Assembly: GCF_024199925.1 (NCBI RefSeq)
Contig: NZ_JANADR010000001.1
Span: 5,831,501 to 5,895,500, forward strand
Source of the DNA: Bradyrhizobium sp. CCGUVB1N3
Lineage (GTDB): Bacteria > Pseudomonadota > Alphaproteobacteria > Rhizobiales > Xanthobacteraceae
Length of the DNA: 64,000 bases
Direction: 5' to 3'
The notes beneath the pieces were generated by a model. It did no database searches. It was not told where the DNA came from and saw only the letters and a program-made list of their open reading frames with translations. Every line of letters starts with the position of its first letter. The stretch's first letter is position 1. Positions 8,529 through 16,486 of this stretch are shown piece after piece. The translations under genes and the position numbers were made by a program.

Positions 8529-9686
8529 TTGCAGATCGCCGTGATCGGCGGGGGGCCTGGCGGGCTCTACTTCGCCCATCTCTGGAAGAAGCGCCACCCC
8601 GAGGACCAGATCGACCTGTTCGAACAGAACCCGGCCGACGCGACCTGGGGCTTTGGCGTCGTGTTCTCCGACGAGGCACTTGAGTTCCTGCGTTCCGACG
8701 ACCCCGAGACGGTCGACGCGATCGCCCCGCACATGGAGAGCTGGGAGAACATCACGCTGAACCTGCATGGCGACAGCGTCGCCATCGATGGCGTCGGCTT
8801 CTCCGCGATCGGACGGCTCGAACTGCTGAGATTCCTCCAGCAGCGTGCGCTCGATGCCGGCGTCACGCCGCGCTTCGACACGCAGATCCATTCCATCGAT
8901 CAGCTCAACGGCCATGATCTGATCGTCGCCGCCGACGGGTTGAACTCGCTGGTGCGCCGCTCGTTCGAAGGCGATTTCGGCACCTCGCTGTCCTACTCCT
9001 CCAACAAATTCGTCTGGTACGGCACCTCGAAACGCTTCGACACGCTGTCGCAGACTTTCGTGAAGACCGATCGCGGCGCCTTCAACGCCCATCACTACCG
9101 CTACTCGCCGACCATGAGCACCTTCCTGGTCGAGTGCGACCATGCCACCTGGCAGGCCTATGGCTTTGCCTACAAGGACGTGGAGCAGTCCAAGGGCGTG
9201 TGCGAGGAGATCTTTGCCGACACGCTCGGCGGCCACTGCCTGGTCTCCAACAAATCGGTCTGGCGCAATTTCCCCTGGGTCTGGAACGAGCACTGGTCGT
9301 TCAAGAACATGGTGCTGATCGGCGACGCCTTGCACTCGGCGCATTTCTCGATCGGCTCGGGCACGCGACTCGCGATCGAGGACGCGATTTCGCTGGTGAG
9401 GGCGCTGGAATCCGACGCGCATCTTGCCACCGCGCTGCAGCGCTACCAGGCCGAGCGCAAGCCGATCGTGCAGAAGCTCGTCGACGCCGCACGCACCTCG
9501 GCCGGCTGGTACGAGCGTTTTGCCGAGCACATGAAGCTCGACCTGATGGATTTTGCCTACAGCTACATCACCCGCTCCGGGCGGATCGACGATGCGCGCC
9601 TGCGCCATATGTCGCCGGCCTTCATGGCGCGCTACGCGGCGGAAAAGAACGGCGAGAGCGCGCCCCGGGACGACGGCAGTGGGTGA
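8529..9686 (+). CDS. FAD-dependent monooxygenase, salicylyl-CoA 5-hydroxylase-like (stand-alone)
   Basis: 385 residues starting at TTG 8529, supported by AGGGAGG seven bases upstream and by the immediate dinucleotide fold (MQIAVIGGGPGGLYFAHLW). The second FAD motif is VLIGDALHSAHFSIGSGTR, which is the signature of the salicylyl-CoA / 2-aminobenzoyl-CoA monooxygenase branch rather than of 3-hydroxybenzoate 6-hydroxylases. Many relatives are about 770 residues with a C-terminal old-yellow-enzyme domain; that half is missing here and no such gene follows. Next to gentisate dioxygenase and maleylpyruvate isomerase, it probably hydroxylates an aromatic CoA ester at the position giving gentisate (inference). 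No CoA ligase is in the cluster. Confidence 0.8.
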   Translation: MQIAVIGGGPGGLYFAHLWKKRHPEDQIDLFEQNPADATWGFGVVFSDEALEFLRSDDPETVDAIAPHMESWENITLNLHGDSVAIDGVGFSAIGRLELLRFLQQRALDAGVTPRFDTQIHSIDQLNGHDLIVAADGLNSLVRRSFEGDFGTSLSYSSNKFVWYGTSKRFDTLSQTFVKTDRGAFNAHHYRYSPTMSTFLVECDHATWQAYGFAYKDVEQSKGVCEEIFADTLGGHCLVSNKSVWRNFPWVWNEHWSFKNMVLIGDALHSAHFSIGSGTRLAIEDAISLVRALESDAHLATALQRYQAERKPIVQKLVDAARTSAGWYERFAEHMKLDLMDFAYSYITRSGRIDDARLRHMSPAFMARYAAEKNGESAPRDDGSG

Positions 9687-9715
9687 AGCGCGAGTGCAGC
9701 CTCACTCACCCACCC

Positions 9716-10228
9716 TCAACCCGCCTTGCCCAGGTGCTCCAGCGCGTCCTCGGCGCGCAGGGGGACGCGGGAGGCTTCGTTGTTGAGATCGACGAGCTGC
9801 ACGAGCAGCGTCAACAGCGTCTTGCGGTCGGCGGGCTTGAGCGGCTCCAGCATGCGCGCCTGCGCACGCTCGACCGCGCGGATGATGTCCTTGAGGATCG
9901 CGGCACCTTGCCTCGTCAGATAGAGCAGCTTGATCCGCTTGTCCTCGGGCGCCGGCCTACGCTCGATATAGGCTTTGGACTGGAGCCGCTCGATGACGCT
10001 GCCCAGCGTCGAGCGGTCGAAGGCGATCACCGCCGACAGCCGGGTCGCGTCGATGCCGGGATGGGTGTGGATCGCAACCAGCGCTGCATATTGCACCGGT
10101 GTCAGGTCGAACGCCTTGCACTCCTCCATGAAGATCGAGACCGCGATCTGCTGCATGCGCCGGAACAGATAGCCCGGCGCGGCATAAACCGCGTCCATCG
10201 TGATCGGAGGAACAGGCTTACTCGGCAT
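9716..10228 (-). CDS. MarR-family transcriptional regulator
   Basis: 170 residues from ATG 10228, which overlaps the last codons of the isomerase gene by 11 bases, so translation is probably coupled. The winged helix covers about residues 30-120: LTPVQYAALVAIHTHPG, DATRLSAVIAFDRSTLGSVI (recognition helix) and the wing KRIKLLYLTRQG. C-terminal helices form the dimer interface. MarR proteins of aromatic-degradation loci usually repress until a pathway phenol or CoA thioester binds. The two matching palindromes at 8494-8515 and 11002-11023 are the likely targets. A longer upstream frame exists but is Arg-rich and overlaps coding sequence. Confidence 0.9.
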   Translation of the reverse strand: MPSKPVPPITMDAVYAAPGYLFRRMQQIAVSIFMEECKAFDLTPVQYAALVAIHTHPGIDATRLSAVIAFDRSTLGSVIERLQSKAYIERRPAPEDKRIKLLYLTRQGAAILKDIIRAVERAQARMLEPLKPADRKTLLTLLVQLVDLNNEASRVPLRAEDALEHLGKAG

Positions 10229-10850
10229 CGGGCTGCTTCTCCGGCGCGGCGTTGGCGAAGGCCGGCAGCGCCTTCGCCGCGGCCTCCGCCTTGAGCAGGC
10301 GCGGATAGGCCGAGACGTCGACGCCGAAGCGGCGGGCATTGCCGAGTTGCGGCACCAGGCAGAGGTCGGCCAGCGTCGGCGCATCGCCAAAGCAGAACGG
10401 CCCCGGCTCGTCTTTCACCAGAGTCTCGCAGGCCGACAGCCCCTCGCGATTGACCCAGGCGGCCCATTCCTGGACCTTCTCTTCCGCCAGCCCAAGCTCG
10501 CGCAGGCGCGCCAGCACCTTCAGGTTCTGCACCGGGTGGGTGTCACAGGCGATGGCCAGGGCAAATGCCCGCACCTTGGCGCGCCGCAAGCTGTCCTTCG
10601 GCAGCAGCGGCGGATTGGGGTGGGTCTCATCCAGCCATTCGATGATGGCGACCGACTGGGTGAGGATCGTGCCAGCATCATGCACCAGCGCCGGCACCAG
10701 CCCTTGCGGGTTGATGGCGAGATAGGCGGGCGCGCATTGCTCGCCCTTGCGCAGGTGATGCGGCAGGTGCTCGGCCCCCAGCCCCTTCAGGTTCAGGGCG
10801 ATCCGCACCCGGTAGGCCGCGCTGGAGCGGAAATAGCCGTGCAGCTTCAT
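10218..10850 (-). CDS. maiA: Maleylpyruvate / maleylacetoacetate isomerase (zeta-class GST)
   Basis: 210 residues, normal for the family. The N-terminal thioredoxin-like half holds the glutathione motif YFRSSAAYRVRIALNLKG (residues 6-23) and NPQGLVPAL; the helical half has QSVAIIEWLDE. The enzyme isomerises the cis ring-cleavage product to the trans form using glutathione. Because it sits between gentisate dioxygenase and its regulator, maleylpyruvate from gentisate (NagL role) is more likely than maleylacetoacetate from homogentisate; the sequence alone does not decide. Fumarylpyruvate hydrolase, the next step, is not in the window. Confidence 0.88.
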   Translation of the reverse strand: MKLHGYFRSSAAYRVRIALNLKGLGAEHLPHHLRKGEQCAPAYLAINPQGLVPALVHDAGTILTQSVAIIEWLDETHPNPPLLPKDSLRRAKVRAFALAIACDTHPVQNLKVLARLRELGLAEEKVQEWAAWVNREGLSACETLVKDEPGPFCFGDAPTLADLCLVPQLGNARRFGVDVSAYPRLLKAEAAAKALPAFANAAPEKQPDAE

Positions 10851-10877
10851 CGGAATCCTCCCTCATTATCTTTCCCC

Positions 10878-10977
10878 GTCATTCCGGGGCGATACGCCAG
10901 CATCGAACCCGGAATTTCGAGATTCTCAGGTGCGCAATTGCGCACCATAGTTCTCGCTTCGCGAGCCCCGGAATGAC
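10878..10977. repeat. Intergenic palindromic repeat (GTCATTCCGGGG type)
   Basis: A 100-base element with perfect 12-base terminal inverted repeats, GTCATTCCGGGG (10878-10889) and its complement at 10966-10977. Inside is the 18-base perfect palindrome centred on AATT at 10929-10946. A related copy lies at 37446-37524. It separates the divergent isomerase and dioxygenase genes and would be transcribed in the leader of the isomerase gene. Confidence 0.85.
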
Positions 10978-10988
10978 TGCGTGTCAAG

Positions 10989-11016
10989 TTGACGCTACCT
11001 AGATTGGCAGTATACT
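10989..11016 (+). promoter_or_regulatory. Sigma-70-type promoter of the gentisate dioxygenase gene
   Basis: TTGACG (10989-10994) and TATACT (11011-11016) are separated by 16 bases, a near-consensus housekeeping promoter. The start site would be about 11023, giving a 25-base leader that includes the GGGAGG ribosome site before ATG 11048. The spacer and -10 are covered by the palindrome at 11002-11023, which fits repression. Confidence 0.65.
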
Positions 11017-11023
11017 GTCAATC
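11002..11023. promoter_or_regulatory. Candidate MarR-family operator, copy 2
   Basis: A 22-base palindrome with 20 of 22 positions symmetrical; the left arm begins GATTGGCAGTA and the right arm ends TACTGTCAATC. It overlaps the -10 box of the dioxygenase promoter. The matching site ahead of the flavoprotein gene (8494-8515) supports a shared regulator. Confidence 0.7.
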
Positions 11024-11047
11024 TACAAAACGGACGGGAGGCCCGCC

Positions 11048-12088
11048 ATGGAAGCCGTAGCGAAGACGCCGGAACGCGAGGCGTTCTACAGGAAGATCGA
11101 CGGCGAAAACCTCACCGCACTCTGGACGGTCATGAGCGATCTGATCACGCCGGAGCCGAAAAGCGCCTGCCGGCCGCATCTGTGGAAGTTCGATGTCATC
11201 CGCGACTACATGACCGAGGCGGGCAAGCTGATCACCGCCAAGGAAGCGGAGCGGCGGGTGCTGATCCTGGAAAATCCTGGACTGCGCGGGCAATCGAAGA
11301 TCACGACCTCGCTCTATGCCGGCGTGCAGATGGTGGTACCCGGCGACGTCGCGCCCGCGCATCGCCACAGCCAGTCGGCCTTGCGCTTCGTGCTCGAGGG
11401 CAAGGGCGCCCACACCGCGGTTGACGGCGAGCGCACGGCGATGGAGCCCGGCGACTTCATCATCACGCCGTCGATGACCTGGCACGATCATTCCAACGAG
11501 ACGGACGAGCCGATGTTCTGGCTCGACGGTCTCGACATCCCCCTGGTGCAGTTCTTCGACTGCTCGTTCGCGGAAGGCGCCAAGGAGGATCAGCAGAAGA
11601 TCACCAAACCCGCTGGCGACAGCTTTGCGCGTTACGGCCACAATCTTCTGCCGGTCGACGTGAAGCGATCCTCGAAGACCTCGCCGATCTTCAGCTATCC
11701 CTATACCTACACCCGCGAAGCCCTGGAAAAGGCCAAGGCGCGCGAGGAATGGGACGCCTGCCACGGCTTGAAGCTGAAGTTCTCAAACCCCGAGACCGGC
11801 GACTACGCGATGCCGACGATCGGCACCTTCATCCAGCTCCTGCCAAAGGGTTTCAAGACCGCGCGCTATCGCTCCACCGACGCGACCGTATTCTGCGCCA
11901 TCGAAGGCAAGGGCCGCACCCGCATCGGCGATGCGACCTTCGAATGGGGCCCGCGCGACCTGTTCGTGGCGCCGAGCTGGAACTGGGTGACGCACGAGGC
12001 CGACACGGATGCCGTGCTGTTCAGCTTCTCCGACCGTCCGGTACAGCAGAAGCTCGACCTCTTCCGCGAGGATCGCGGCAACGTGTGA
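11048..12088 (+). CDS. Gentisate 1,2-dioxygenase
   Basis: 346 residues, the usual length. It opens gentisate (2,5-dihydroxybenzoate) between C1 and C2 to maleylpyruvate using Fe(II) and O2. Two cupin domains are present: the first with metal ligands in PAHRHSQSALRFVLEGKG (about residues 100-117) and the MEPGDFIITPSMTWHDHSN stretch; the second with LFVAPSWNWVTHEA near residue 310. The N-terminal ALWTVMSDLITPEPKSACRPHLW motif is typical. Strong promoter, palindromic operator and GGGAGG site precede it. It is transcribed away from the isomerase-marR pair, so the locus is divergently arranged around 10.9 kb. Confidence 0.95.
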   Translation: MEAVAKTPEREAFYRKIDGENLTALWTVMSDLITPEPKSACRPHLWKFDVIRDYMTEAGKLITAKEAERRVLILENPGLRGQSKITTSLYAGVQMVVPGDVAPAHRHSQSALRFVLEGKGAHTAVDGERTAMEPGDFIITPSMTWHDHSNETDEPMFWLDGLDIPLVQFFDCSFAEGAKEDQQKITKPAGDSFARYGHNLLPVDVKRSSKTSPIFSYPYTYTREALEKAKAREEWDACHGLKLKFSNPETGDYAMPTIGTFIQLLPKGFKTARYRSTDATVFCAIEGKGRTRIGDATFEWGPRDLFVAPSWNWVTHEADTDAVLFSFSDRPVQQKLDLFREDRGNV

Positions 12089-12100
12089 GCGCACGGTGCC

Positions 12101-12192
12101 GTAGGGTGGGCAAAGGCGCACTTGCGCCGTGCCCACCATCTCTCCATGAATGGAGCAGAAATGGTGGGCACGCTACGCTTTGCCCACTCTAC
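12101..12192. repeat. Intergenic palindromic repeat (GTAGGGTGGGCA type)
   Basis: 92 bases bounded by GTAGGGTGGGCA (12101-12112) and its inverse with one mismatch (12181-12192); internal GGTGGGCACG/CGTGCCCACC arms fold as a second stem. It fills the space between the convergent dioxygenase and ABC permease genes. Copies of the same type are at 34981-35105, 47221-47257 (half) and a variant at 58221-58307. Confidence 0.85.
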
Positions 12193-12208
12193 GGCTTCTG
12201 TATAGGCC

Positions 12209-13036
12209 TCACCGCCAATGCAGCAACCTGGTCTCCAACCAGTTGATCACCTTGCCGACCGCAAGCCCGAACACCGACAGGATCACCACGCCGGCAAGCA
12301 GCTGATCCGTCTGCATGAGATTGCCGGCCTGGAGCACGAAGGCGCCGATGCCGTACTGAGCGCCGATCATCTCGGCGCTGACGACGAGCAGGAGCGCGAC
12401 CGAGGCGGTGATGCGGAAGCCGGCGAGGATCGAGGGCAGCGCGCCCGGCCAGATCACCTTGCGCACGATGGTCGTAAACGGCACGTTGAAGCTCTGCGCC
12501 ATGCGGATGAGGTTGCGCGGCACCGCATCGACGCCGCTATAAACCGAGATCGCGGTCGAGAAGAACACACCCAACGCAATGGTGGCGATCTTCGGCTCTT
12601 CGCCGATGCCGAGCCAGAGGATCAAAAGCGGCAACAGCGCGATCTTCGGGATCGGGAACAATGCCGAGATGAAGGTGATGCCGACGCTGCGCGCGAGCCG
12701 CGACAGGCCGATGGCAAAGCCGACGGCGATGCCCGCTGCGGTGCCGAGCAGCCAGCCGACGCTGATGCGCAGGAGCGAAGCGGAGATGTGCTGCCATAGC
12801 GCGCCGGACACGGCGAGCTCATAGATCGCACGCGCGATCGCCGATGGCGCCGGCAGGAACAGCGGATTGACGAGGCGCGCGCTGCCGGCGATCTGCCACA
12901 CCGTGATGGCGAGCGCGAGCGCGACCCAGCCGCCAAAGCGGCTGCCCGCTGGCACGAAGCCCGCGCCGCGGAAACGAACCGGCCGCGTCGTCGCGTCTTT
13001 CACTGGCGTCTCGGCCTGGGTTGCGCGATCAAGCAT
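12209..13036 (-). CDS. ABC transporter permease (SsuC/NrtB/ThiX type)
   Basis: 275 residues from ATG 13036, which overlaps the ATPase stop by 8 bases (ATGCTTGA); ATG 13057 would give 7 more residues. About six membrane helices are visible, e.g. GWVALALAITVWQIAGSA and LLIGVSLGTAAGIAVGFAIG-like stretches, and the ATPase-contact loop reads WPGALPSILAGFRITASVAL. This permease class moves nitrate, sulfonates, taurine, thiamine precursors or aromatic acids with a matching NMT1/THI5-type binding protein, present in the same operon. Substrate unknown. Confidence 0.93.
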   Translation of the reverse strand: MLDRATQAETPVKDATTRPVRFRGAGFVPAGSRFGGWVALALAITVWQIAGSARLVNPLFLPAPSAIARAIYELAVSGALWQHISASLLRISVGWLLGTAAGIAVGFAIGLSRLARSVGITFISALFPIPKIALLPLLILWLGIGEEPKIATIALGVFFSTAISVYSGVDAVPRNLIRMAQSFNVPFTTIVRKVIWPGALPSILAGFRITASVALLLVVSAEMIGAQYGIGAFVLQAGNLMQTDQLLAGVVILSVFGLAVGKVINWLETRLLHWR

Positions 13037-13802
13037 GCTGGACCTCGCGCTCGGCATCGATCGCCTCGTTGCGGATCAGCGACCAGATCTGGTCCTGGAG
13101 CGCGAGCAGCTTTTCACGCGCAGCAGGCACGCCCCGTTGGGCGCGCGTCATCGGCACCGTCACGACCTCGCGAATGCGGCCGGGTCGTCGCGACAGCACG
13201 ACGATGCGGTCGGCAAGGCGAGCGGCCTCCTCGAGATTGTGGGTGACATAGACCGCGCCCATGCCACCATCGGCGAGCAGGCCGACGAAGTCTTCCATCA
13301 GGAGCTCGCGGGTCTGCGAATCCAGCGCCGACAGCGGCTCGTCCATCAAGAGGATTGCGGGCCTCACCGCGAGCGCGCGCGAAATGCCGACGCGCTGGCG
13401 CATGCCGCCGGAGAGCTGTTTTGGATAGGTCGCGCGAAAATCGGTAAGTCCCGTGCGGCGCAGGGCATCGTCGACCTGCGCGCGGCGCTGCACGGACGAG
13501 AGCTGCGTGTGCAGCAGCACGAATTCGACGTTCTCCTCCACCGTGGCCCAGGGCAGCAGCGCAAAATCCTGGAACACGAAAGTCAGCGGATTGAGGCTGT
13601 CCGCCGGCGGCGCGCCGCGCAGCTCGGCCGCGCCCGAGGTCGGCTGTAGCAGGCCGCCGAGAATCGACAGCAGCGTGCTCTTGCCGCAGCCCGACGGCCC
13701 GACAATCGCCACCACCTCGCCCGCACTGACGGCGAAGGAGACGTCGTCGAGCACGGCAAGCTCGCCGAAGCGATGGGTGATGTGGTTGGCGATCAGGTCC
13801 AC
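13029..13802 (-). CDS. ABC transporter ATP-binding protein (SsuB/NrtD/TauB type)
   Basis: 257 residues with all nucleotide-binding motifs: Walker A GPSGCGKST (about residues 34-42), Q-loop FVFQDFALLPW, signature LSGGMRQR (about 127-134), Walker B AILLMDEPLSALD and H-loop VYVTHNLEEA. It powers the permease encoded downstream with an 8-base overlap. The gene follows the binding-protein gene after a 151-base gap occupied by a palindromic repeat (13826-13929), which may reduce expression of the membrane part relative to the binding protein. Confidence 0.95.
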   Translation of the reverse strand: MDLIANHITHRFGELAVLDDVSFAVSAGEVVAIVGPSGCGKSTLLSILGGLLQPTSGAAELRGAPPADSLNPLTFVFQDFALLPWATVEENVEFVLLHTQLSSVQRRAQVDDALRRTGLTDFRATYPKQLSGGMRQRVGISRALAVRPAILLMDEPLSALDSQTRELLMEDFVGLLADGGMGAVYVTHNLEEAARLADRIVVLSRRPGRIREVVTVPMTRAQRGVPAAREKLLALQDQIWSLIRNEAIDAEREVQHA

Positions 13803-13825
13803 GCGGCGCCCTTTGCACTCACTCC

Positions 13826-13929
13826 GTCATCCTGAGGAGCCGCGAAGCGGCGTCTCGAAGGATGGACGGCTCGGCTGCATCCCGACCGTTCACCCTTCGA
13901 GGCTCGCTTCGCGAGCACCTCAGGGTGAC
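13826..13929. repeat. Intergenic palindromic repeat (GTCATCCTGAGG type) inside an operon
   Basis: Outer arms GTCATCCTGAGG (13826-13837) and CCTCAGGGTGAC (13918-13929), one mismatch; inner arms CTCGAAGG/CCTTCGAG and GAGCCGCGAAGCGGC hairpin. It lies between the binding-protein stop and the ATPase start of one ABC operon. A second copy is at 44015-44164. Confidence 0.85.
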
Positions 13930-13953
13930 GGGGATAGTTAGAAGAGCGCTTCA

Positions 13954-14958
13954 TCAATCCGCCTTCACGTAGTCCTTGTCGATGATCGCGTCCGCGTCGA
14001 AGCCCTTGTCGGCGAAGCCCTGCGCTTGCAGCCATTTGATCTGGTTGTCGACGTTCTTCACGTCCAGCTTGCCGTCCGGATCGATATAGGCGCAATTGCC
14101 GACCACCTGCTCGACCGGCAGGTTGGTGTACTTTGCGATGATCTCGAGCAGCGGCCTGGTCTTGTCGTTGATGGGCACGGTGCCGTCCTTCATCGCGGCG
14201 AGGATGACGTCGTGATATTCGCGATCGGCCTTGGCGAGCGCGCCAAGCAGCTTCGTCACCAGCGCCTTGTTGGCGAGCGTCTTGGGCGAAGCGAACACGG
14301 CGCCCAATTGCCAGGGCGTCTCGTCGCCGACCCAGCCCAGGAATTTCGCGCCGCCTTCGTCCATCAGCTTTCGCGCGGTGGAGATGGGAAGCAGCGCGGC
14401 GTCGACGGTTTCGCCCTTCAGCGCGGCCGCCGCATTCGACAGCGATTGCAGCGGCACGATCTTCACGTCCGACAGCTTGAAGCCGTATTTGTCCGCGAGC
14501 AGGCCGAGCGAATAGTGAAAGGATGATCCGACCTGCGTCATCGCGACACGTTTTCCCGCGAGATCCTTCGGCGTCTTCAGCCCGGCCGCGTAAGCGTTGT
14601 TGCTGGCGAAATAGCCGATCAGGGGATAGCCGGCCTTTTCACGGCTCATGCCGCCGATCACCTTCAGCGTGCCCTTGCCGGCGAGATTGTAGAGACCCGC
14701 GGTGAAGGCGGTGACGCCGAAATCGACGTCGCCCGAGGTGGTGGCGACCGCGATCGGCTGCGCCGCATCGAAGAACTTCAGCTCGATGTCGAGGCCGGCG
14801 TCGCGGAAATAGCCCTTGTCCTGTGCAATGAAGACCGGCGCTGAGGACGACAGTCGGAGCACGCCGATTTTGGCCTTCAGCGCCTCCTCGGCCTGCGCGG
14901 CTGCAATCGTCGTCAGCGCCAACAAGCCCACACCCGCGAACCGCGCAACCCAACCCAT
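13954..14958 (-). CDS. ABC transporter substrate-binding protein (NMT1/THI5-like)
   Basis: 334 residues with a signal peptide (about 1-23, LLALTTIAAAQA). The mature start LKAKIGVLRLSSSAPVFIAQDKGYFRDAGLDIELKFF-type region shows the NMT1/THI5 fold used for nitrate, sulfonate, thiamine-precursor and phthalate-like ligands. DVDFGVTAFTAGLYNLAGKG and DLAGKRVAMTQVGSS follow the family order. It is second in an operon (FAD oxidoreductase, binding protein, ATPase, permease), starting 21 bases after the oxidoreductase. The ligand is presumably what the oxidoreductase acts on. Confidence 0.92.
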   Translation of the reverse strand: MGWVARFAGVGLLALTTIAAAQAEEALKAKIGVLRLSSSAPVFIAQDKGYFRDAGLDIELKFFDAAQPIAVATTSGDVDFGVTAFTAGLYNLAGKGTLKVIGGMSREKAGYPLIGYFASNNAYAAGLKTPKDLAGKRVAMTQVGSSFHYSLGLLADKYGFKLSDVKIVPLQSLSNAAAALKGETVDAALLPISTARKLMDEGGAKFLGWVGDETPWQLGAVFASPKTLANKALVTKLLGALAKADREYHDVILAAMKDGTVPINDKTRPLLEIIAKYTNLPVEQVVGNCAYIDPDGKLDVKNVDNQIKWLQAQGFADKGFDADAIIDKDYVKAD

Positions 14959-14979
14959 CCGGCTTCCTCCGTCGTTTCT

Positions 14980-16344
14980 TTACAGGCCCTCTGGCACGGT
15001 CTGGTCCCGCCCGATGAAGGCGCCCTGTTGTTTCAATGTTTCCTGCAATTTTGCAACCGGGATGTCACGCGGGACATGGTTACCCGACAGCGCCAGCGCT
15101 GCTGCGGAACCGGCCGCCTCCCCCATCACGAAGCAGGCCCCGGAGACACGCGCCGCCGACTGGCCCTCATGGGACATGGAGGCGCAGCGGCCGGCGACCA
15201 GGAGATTGTCTACGCCCTCCGGCACCAGCATGCGATACGGCAATTCGTTGTAGCCGCGCGATTCCGGGATCGGCGGGAAGGTGAAGACGACGTCGCCCGG
15301 CACATGCGCCTCGATCGGCCAGCCATTGACGCCGATGGAGTCCTCGAACGAGGCGCAGGTGAGCACGTCCTCGCCGCTGAGCTGATAGCCGCCCGTGATG
15401 CGGCGGGTCTCGCGGATGCCGAGCTGTGGCGGCAGATCAACGATGTAGGATTTTTCAAAGCCCGGCACGGTGCGCAGGAATTCGAAGGCGGCGAGCGCCT
15501 GCCTGCGGCCGTCGATCTCGCCGCGGGTGAGATCGTCGGGCTCGATACCGTTGATGGCATGACCGTCCTCGCGCGCCACTTGGGTGAAATTGACCCGCCA
15601 TTCGATGCCGTGGCGCTGCGGCCGCACGATCGCGCTTTTTCGTGGAAAGCTGTGCGTGCCGGCGGCGAGCGCCTTTTCCATCAATTGCGGAATGGTGCGC
15701 CAGGCTTCGCCCGCCTTGTCGGGATCGATGCCATTGAGGCGGAACATCATCGATGGATACAGCGGATGGCCGTGCTCGTCGCCGACTTCAAAAGGCGCGC
15801 CGGCCCACGCCGCGAGATCGCCATCGCCGGAGCAATCGATGAAGATCTCGGCTTGCACCGCCTGCCGTCCCGCCTTGGTCTCGACCATCAGCGCATCGAT
15901 ACGGCGCGCATCGCCCATCACGACGCCGGCGCCAAGCGCATGGAAGAGCATATCGACGTTGTGGCTCGCGAGAAGATCGTCGGCCGCGATCTTGTAGGCC
16001 GCGGTGTCATAGGCCTGCGCAAAAACCTTGCCGAGGATCAGATGCGGCTTGTTGAGGCCGTCGAGCCGATCGATCCGCACGAGCAGCTCGGAGGCCATGC
16101 CCTGCACGAGACGGTGGTGATTGCCGTAGACATTGCCGTGCAGGCCGCAGAAATTGGTGACGCCGGCGGCCGTGCCCATGCCCCCCAGGAAGCCGTAACG
16201 CTCGATCAGGAGCGTTCGCCGCCCTGCCCGCGCCGCTGAAGCGGCCGCAACAATGCCGGCCGGCCCGCCGCCGAGCACGACCACTTCATATTCCCCGTAG
16301 AGCGGCACCTGGCGCGCAGGTTCCCGAATGGATTTTTGCTGCAA
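14980..16344 (-). CDS. FAD-dependent oxidoreductase (FAD_oxidored family)
   Basis: 454 residues beginning at TTG 16344 with no clear ribosome site; the FAD motif VVVLGGGPAGIVAAASAARAG at residues 22-42 (shown in part) makes a start near here likely. Further motifs are ERYGFLGGMGTAAGVTNFCG, a C-terminal NLLVAGRCASMSHEGQSAARV and GEAAGSAAALA, matching flavoproteins of the FAD_oxidored family, many of which oxidise small carboxylates or amines but are biochemically unassigned. It heads the ABC operon. A hairpin-plus-T5 element at 16366-16385 lies directly upstream on the opposite strand. Confidence 0.85.
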   Translation of the reverse strand: MQQKSIREPARQVPLYGEYEVVVLGGGPAGIVAAASAARAGRRTLLIERYGFLGGMGTAAGVTNFCGLHGNVYGNHHRLVQGMASELLVRIDRLDGLNKPHLILGKVFAQAYDTAAYKIAADDLLASHNVDMLFHALGAGVVMGDARRIDALMVETKAGRQAVQAEIFIDCSGDGDLAAWAGAPFEVGDEHGHPLYPSMMFRLNGIDPDKAGEAWRTIPQLMEKALAAGTHSFPRKSAIVRPQRHGIEWRVNFTQVAREDGHAINGIEPDDLTRGEIDGRRQALAAFEFLRTVPGFEKSYIVDLPPQLGIRETRRITGGYQLSGEDVLTCASFEDSIGVNGWPIEAHVPGDVVFTFPPIPESRGYNELPYRMLVPEGVDNLLVAGRCASMSHEGQSAARVSGACFVMGEAAGSAAALALSGNHVPRDIPVAKLQETLKQQGAFIGRDQTVPEGL

Positions 16345-16365
16345 GACGATAACCCGATCGTTTGA

Positions 16366-16385
16366 GGCCCAAGGCGGGCCTTTTT
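16366..16385 (+). terminator. Rho-independent terminator-like hairpin without an obvious gene
   Basis: GGCCC-AAGGC-GGGCC followed by TTTTT is a textbook intrinsic terminator reading on the + strand. Upstream on that strand is only the antisense of the FAD oxidoreductase gene, so it would end an antisense or small RNA. On the other strand it is a leader hairpin without a T tract. Confidence 0.6.
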
Positions 16386-16486
16386 GCTATCTCGACAAAG
16401 GAAGCGACGATGTAAAGCCCTGTGGCGCCACAAGACGATTGATCCCATGCAGCGTAACTGACAGAACAGGCGTCTCCCTAGGATCG

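Noticed and set aside
10229..10390. N-terminal extension of the MarR protein
   Set aside because: Arg/Ser/Pro-rich, overlaps the isomerase gene, and an ATG at 10228 starts directly before the domain.
15028..16239. 403-codon open frame antisense to the FAD oxidoreductase
   Set aside because: Shadow of a well-conserved flavoprotein; no domain visible.
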